Shown here: piece by piece, positions 50,632 through 53,742 of the stretch | How positions within the stretch are numbered: position 1 is the first letter of the stretch | Layout of the letters: every line of letters begins with the position of its first letter | Assembly: GCA_964400355.1 (NCBI GenBank) | Contig: CAYNTO010000022.1 | Coordinates: 1 to 53,742, forward strand | Source: JACKAL01 sp964400355 | GTDB taxonomy: Bacteria > Bdellovibrionota > Bdellovibrionia > Bdellovibrionales > JAGQZY01 | Reading direction: 5' to 3' | DNA: 53,742 bases | The notes under the pieces: generated by a model | Databases searched by the model: none | Told to the model about the DNA's origin: nothing | The model's input: only the letters and a program-made list of their open reading frames with translations | Position numbers and translations under genes: made by a program

Positions 50632-51234
50632 TTATTTTCTCGTGAGCGTAAAATTACGAATATGTTCAAAATGTTCATTCGAGCTTGTTTTTTTATACAT
50701 CTCTAATTCCATCTGTGTTGGGCTGCGAGAAGTGATAACGTAGTACGTTTTACCGTCTATAAGTCGCAACAGGAGCACTTTATCTGACTTTCCAATCTCT
50801 CCACCAATACCTCCAGACATTCCCACTTCATCTTTTTTCCTCAGAGAATAACTAATACTTCTAGGATCGTCTTTTCCGAAAGAAATTTCCAGAGAATCTG
50901 TTGGAGATGATAGTTCCCAGTCTCCGTGTAATTCTTGAAATTCTTCATCTGTTAGTTTTTGTACTTGTTCCGGTCCAATTAAAAAAACAGGTATTCCATC
51001 AACAAGTTGATCATCGAAATTGATAGCTGTTTTTTCTACAGTATTGTTCCCCACGATTTTTTCAGTTTTAGAAATAGAAGGCGGTTTTCTATCAGTAGAA
51101 ATAACACGCTGTTGGTTTTTAAATTCTGAAACTTTAGTTTGTGGAACTTTATTTTTTAATTCCGAATTTGTCCAAAATTGAAAGAAGAAGCTAACCATGA
51201 CTACAAAAAAGAAAAGCCATTTTCTTGAGTTCAT
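50632..51234 (-). CDS. AT-rich secreted or anchored hypothetical protein
   Basis: The 200-residue product has one N-terminal hydrophobic helix (WLFFFVVMVSFFFQFW), followed by a polar Lys/Thr-rich linker and a soluble domain with beta strands (LLRLIDGKTYYVITS). GGAGG lies before ATG 51234. Its base composition is clearly more AT-rich than the genes to the left of 46 kb, in keeping with an acquired island. No family is recognised. Confidence 0.55.
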   Translation of the reverse strand: MNSRKWLFFFVVMVSFFFQFWTNSELKNKVPQTKVSEFKNQQRVISTDRKPPSISKTEKIVGNNTVEKTAINFDDQLVDGIPVFLIGPEQVQKLTDEEFQELHGDWELSSPTDSLEISFGKDDPRSISYSLRKKDEVGMSGGIGGEIGKSDKVLLLRLIDGKTYYVITSRSPTQMELEMYKKTSSNEHFEHIRNFTLTRK

Positions 51235-51346
51235 TTTGCCTCCACTTAGCACAAAGACTACCTCAAAAAAATTAATCTATTAAGATGAAAGAGCGATTTT
51301 ACGATTTGTTGTTAAAATTGGTCGGGGTGATTTTTCCTGACCTAAG

Positions 51347-51364
51347 TTCCTGTAATTACAGGAA
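51347..51364. repeat. 18-bp perfect palindrome near the integrase
   Basis: TTCCTGTAA joined to TTACAGGAA forms a perfect 18-bp palindrome about 65 bases beyond the integrase stop. It could be a binding site for the integrase, the excisionase or a regulator. No T-run follows, so it is not an obvious terminator. No second copy was seen. Confidence 0.5.
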
Positions 51365-51427
51365 ACCGAATACCGCGAGTAGCATGAAGTAGCAAGGTTT
51401 TTTGAGTTCACAGAAGCCGTCCTGCCT

Positions 51428-52525
51428 CTATCTAAGAGACAGGACTTTGGCTCCTACAACCTCATCTGGAAGATCATAGCCAAGTTTCTCTGTAGCCCCC
51501 TGAACATCCACACCAGCCTTCCTAAGATAGCCGTTGGTGGTCTTAATCTGGCTATGGCCTACGATTGCCATAACTCTTGCTAGAGACTCACCACGCGCTA
51601 ATAGGTTGGTGATAAAGGTTGCTCTGAGGTCGTGAAACTTGACGGGCGTGATCCCTATTGCGGCGCAAAATTCTCGCGTGATCCGTGCCTGTTCGCCGTT
51701 CTCCCATTCGGGCATTTGCGGCAAGACAAACTCGCTCTGATTTCCAGACTTGATTTTGAGTTCCTTTAGGAACTTCAAAAGCGCATTGGAAATCGGAACC
51801 ACGCGGCTCCTTTGCGTCTTGGTGGGGCCAAACCCATTTTTGTTCGTCCACTGCCTAGAAACAGATATAGTCCTTCCCTCGAAGTCTATGTCTGTCCATT
51901 TAAGAGCGAACAACTCTCCCGATCTCATTCCCGTCATAAGGGCCATAGCCCAGACGGGATAAAAACGATGATTCGTTTGTTTCGCTTCTTGCAGGAAGAT
52001 TTCAACTTCTGTTTTGGTTAAAACCTTCTGGTCTACCTCCGGCACATTGACTCGGATACCCGCACAAGGGTTCCGGTCTATGATGCCGTCTTCAACGGCC
52101 ATCTCGAAAATTCGACGAACCATTTTCAGAATTGTCTTTCGTGTCCACGGGCTGATTTTTGAATCTACGTCCGTAAAAATGGTGTCGTAAACTTTCTGCT
52201 TCGTGATCTTGTGCAAATCGAGATTGTTCCAATGAGGATCAATCCATTTGCCCATCTGTGCAGTATAGTTGATGACGGTTGAAGGGCGGTGAACGAGCTT
52301 CATTCTCTTCAAGCACTCGGAAAGCCACTCAGACCAGCGAAAAGGCACAGCCTCTTCTTTGAGTTTAGCCAGTTCGCGCTTTAGCTCGAACTCGGCCATT
52401 TCCGCTTTTCTAAGAGTGTCTAATCCTTTCTTACGTCGCTGAACTCGAATCCCTCTGGAATCGAATCCATTAACGTAGATTTCATAGAATTTCTTTCCGT
52501 TCTCAATATAAGTTTTGATTGCCAT
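51428..52525 (-). CDS. phage-type tyrosine integrase
   Basis: The 365-residue protein has an N-terminal arm-binding-like region (KTYIENGKKFYEIYVNG), a core-binding helical domain and a C-terminal catalytic domain. The domain has the Arg in MTGMRSGELFALKW, the His-x-x-Arg box KFHDLRATFITN, and GHSQIKTTNGYLR with the nucleophile Tyr. All catalytic residues are present and the frame is intact, so it could still be active. AAAGGAG precedes the ATG. It is preceded by an excisionase-like gene with a 1-base gap. Confidence 0.9.
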   Translation of the reverse strand: MAIKTYIENGKKFYEIYVNGFDSRGIRVQRRKKGLDTLRKAEMAEFELKRELAKLKEEAVPFRWSEWLSECLKRMKLVHRPSTVINYTAQMGKWIDPHWNNLDLHKITKQKVYDTIFTDVDSKISPWTRKTILKMVRRIFEMAVEDGIIDRNPCAGIRVNVPEVDQKVLTKTEVEIFLQEAKQTNHRFYPVWAMALMTGMRSGELFALKWTDIDFEGRTISVSRQWTNKNGFGPTKTQRSRVVPISNALLKFLKELKIKSGNQSEFVLPQMPEWENGEQARITREFCAAIGITPVKFHDLRATFITNLLARGESLARVMAIVGHSQIKTTNGYLRKAGVDVQGATEKLGYDLPDEVVGAKVLSLR

Positions 52526-52526
52526 G

Positions 52527-52754
52527 TCAGGCTCCTTTCTTTAGGAAAAGAGCCTTGCAATCCCTCAACTTAAACCTTAGTCGTCTTCCGAACTTGTACG
52601 ACTGAATCTGGCCTCGATAGACCATGATGCGTAAAGCGTTTTCGGTGATCGACAAGTATTGAGCTGCTTCTTCAGTTGAAAGCCACTCGCGTTCTATTCG
52701 ATTTTCAAAGAGCGATGAGCTAGGCAGCTCAAGAACTACATTCTTGGAGTTCAT
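52527..52754 (-). CDS. excisionase/AlpA-like helix-turn-helix protein
   Basis: The 75-residue protein contains the MerR-like winged helix of excisionases (EWLSTEEAAQYLSITENAL, then RIMVYRGQIQSYKFGRRLRF). It lies directly upstream of the integrase on the same strand and probably directs excision or controls the integrase promoter. AAGGAG precedes the ATG. Confidence 0.8.
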   Translation of the reverse strand: MNSKNVVLELPSSSLFENRIEREWLSTEEAAQYLSITENALRIMVYRGQIQSYKFGRRLRFKLRDCKALFLKKGA

Positions 52755-52915
52755 ATTACTCCTTTACAGACCGCCCATCAAGGGCAAATCTTTGTAAAAG
52801 TCCCGATAAAACTCTCAACTTATTGGAATCACTGGATTTAGTTCGTATAGACAAATGCAATACGCTATGATATGGTGTATCTATAGCCGTTTAAGCACGG
52901 TGAAAGAGGTTTACT

Positions 52916-53221
52916 ATGTCAGTCGCAAGAAAAAGAAAGCCGCAGGTTTCCCTAAAGAAGGAAAGCACTGTCATGATCCGCACAGCTCCGCAGGACAAAG
53001 ATCTCATTGAGAAAGCCGCCGATCATTTAGGGCTTACAGTGAGTTCTTTCATGCTGCAAAACTCTCTTCGCGCTGCTCGTAAAGAGCTATCGGAAGTGGA
53101 ACGCACAAGTCTCACGGAACGTGATGCTCATTTGTTTTTTGCCGCTTTGACAAATCCTCCGGCTCCGAATGAAGCATTGAAAAAAGCTTTCAAGGACTAT
53201 TCAAAGCAATCCAGAAAGTAA
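52916..53221 (+). CDS. DUF1778 (TacA-type) antitoxin
   Basis: The 101-residue protein has a basic N-terminus, a ribbon-helix-helix domain (VMIRTAPQDKDLIEKAADHLGLTVSSFMLQ), and an extended C-terminus with the family feature LTERDAHLFFAALTNPP. This tail binds and blocks the partner acetyltransferase. It likely represses its own promoter. AGAGG precedes the ATG. The partner toxin starts 9 bases after its stop. Confidence 0.9.
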   Translation: MSVARKRKPQVSLKKESTVMIRTAPQDKDLIEKAADHLGLTVSSFMLQNSLRAARKELSEVERTSLTERDAHLFFAALTNPPAPNEALKKAFKDYSKQSRK

Positions 53222-53230
53222 TTTGGCTTT

Positions 53231-53731
53231 GTGAGCAACTTTGAATTTCACAACCTAGACAAGTCATTTGATCGTGCGCCGTTTGACTGTGGCTCGCCTG
53301 AGCTAAACGATTTTATCAAGGCGAAAGCTCGTCAGAACCAGGCGGCGAATTTCAATAAAACTTTTGTAGCTATTCAATCAGGCGACAATGCCAAGCGTGT
53401 TCTTGGCTTCTACAGTCTCAGCATGGGCGAAGTGGATTTATCTTCGCTCCCCGAAGCAATGCAGAAGAAGCTCCCTAAGCACCCTGTACCAGTCGCTCGA
53501 ATGGGCCGACTGGCAGTTGATAATTCAACCAAGGGCCAAGGCTTAGGGAAACTCCTTTTAGTTGATGCAATGAAGCGGGTGCAATCTGCCTCGGCTGATG
53601 TTGGCGTTTACGCGCTTCTGGTCGATGCAAAGGATGAGGCTGCAAAAGCCTTCTATAAGAAGTATGGGTTCATCGAACTAGCCGATGAACCCATGACCTT
53701 GTTTTTACCCTTGGCTTCATTCCCGCAATAA
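53231..53731 (+). CDS. GNAT-family (TacT-type) acetyltransferase toxin
   Basis: The 166-residue protein has the GNAT fold with acetyl-CoA binding loop GRLAVDNSTKGQGLGKLLL and the C-terminal AKAFYKKYGFIEL. TacT-like toxins acetylate the amino group of aminoacyl-tRNA and so halt translation. A conserved Tyr near the end (KKYGF) is present. It starts with GTG at 53231. The pair with the DUF1778 gene is the standard layout, and both frames are intact. Confidence 0.9.
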   Translation: MSNFEFHNLDKSFDRAPFDCGSPELNDFIKAKARQNQAANFNKTFVAIQSGDNAKRVLGFYSLSMGEVDLSSLPEAMQKKLPKHPVPVARMGRLAVDNSTKGQGLGKLLLVDAMKRVQSASADVGVYALLVDAKDEAAKAFYKKYGFIELADEPMTLFLPLASFPQ

Positions 53732-53742
53732 TCAGGCGACGG

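Noticed and set aside
1..53742. tRNA, rRNA genes and CRISPR arrays
   Set aside because: No cloverleaf, rRNA-like or regularly spaced repeat sequence was noticed on either strand, though a tRNA scan was not possible.

Overview
The window looks like a chromosomal segment of a Gram-negative, surface-protein-rich bacterium, most likely a member of the Bdellovibrionota (Bdellovibrio-like). This is inferred from the gene mix: many secreted proteins and lipoproteins of unknown function, a long trimeric-fibre-type adhesin, FecR and fibronectin-type envelope proteins, a class III nucleotide cyclase, and a PKD-Hint lipoprotein. No rRNA, tRNA or other taxonomic marker was found, so the assignment is tentative. 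A run of 100 Ns (7068-7167) is an assembly gap and cuts one lipoprotein gene.

Layout. 0.4-7.7 kb: a FecR-domain protein and a beta-barrel-like protein form an operon that converges on a membrane adenylate cyclase. An IS1-like insertion sequence sits exactly between the two stop codons. 7.8-12 kb: a 995-residue fibre protein, a decayed fibre-tip-like remnant and two small envelope proteins. 12-27.6 kb: MscS channel, MORN-like repeat protein, beta-helix protein, OpgG/MdoG-like glucan protein, DUF924, hemerythrin, EcsC, PqiA-like membrane protein, the PKD-Hint lipoprotein with an overlapping partner, and several unknown secreted proteins. 27.6-33.3 kb: a lipid-modification locus, with a DUF1295 methyltransferase-like protein facing an operon-like run of a small membrane protein, APC permease, FAD oxidoreductase, DUF1365 and cyclopropane-fatty-acid synthase; the last three overlap by 4 bp. 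33.3-46.1 kb: small secreted proteins, three predicted M15/extensin-like peptidase-fold proteins, Rnk behind a structured leader, a ClC antiporter, a split YeeE/YedE transporter, a matrixin protease and a voltage-gated K+ channel.

46.2-53.7 kb is an accessory island. It encodes a complete type II Zorya anti-phage system (zorA-zorB-zorE). Upstream lies a compact three-gene module: a membrane protein overlapping two tiny Lys/Pro-rich proteins that share a motif with each other. Next come a relic of a large serine recombinase, an AT-rich secreted protein, a tyrosine integrase with an excisionase-like gene, and a TacA-TacT (DUF1778-GNAT) toxin-antitoxin pair. The three-gene module is the best candidate here for an undescribed system. 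I could not identify attachment-site repeats by eye.

Most functional calls come from motif recognition without database searches. Starts were chosen by ribosome-binding sites, signal peptides and overlaps with neighbours.
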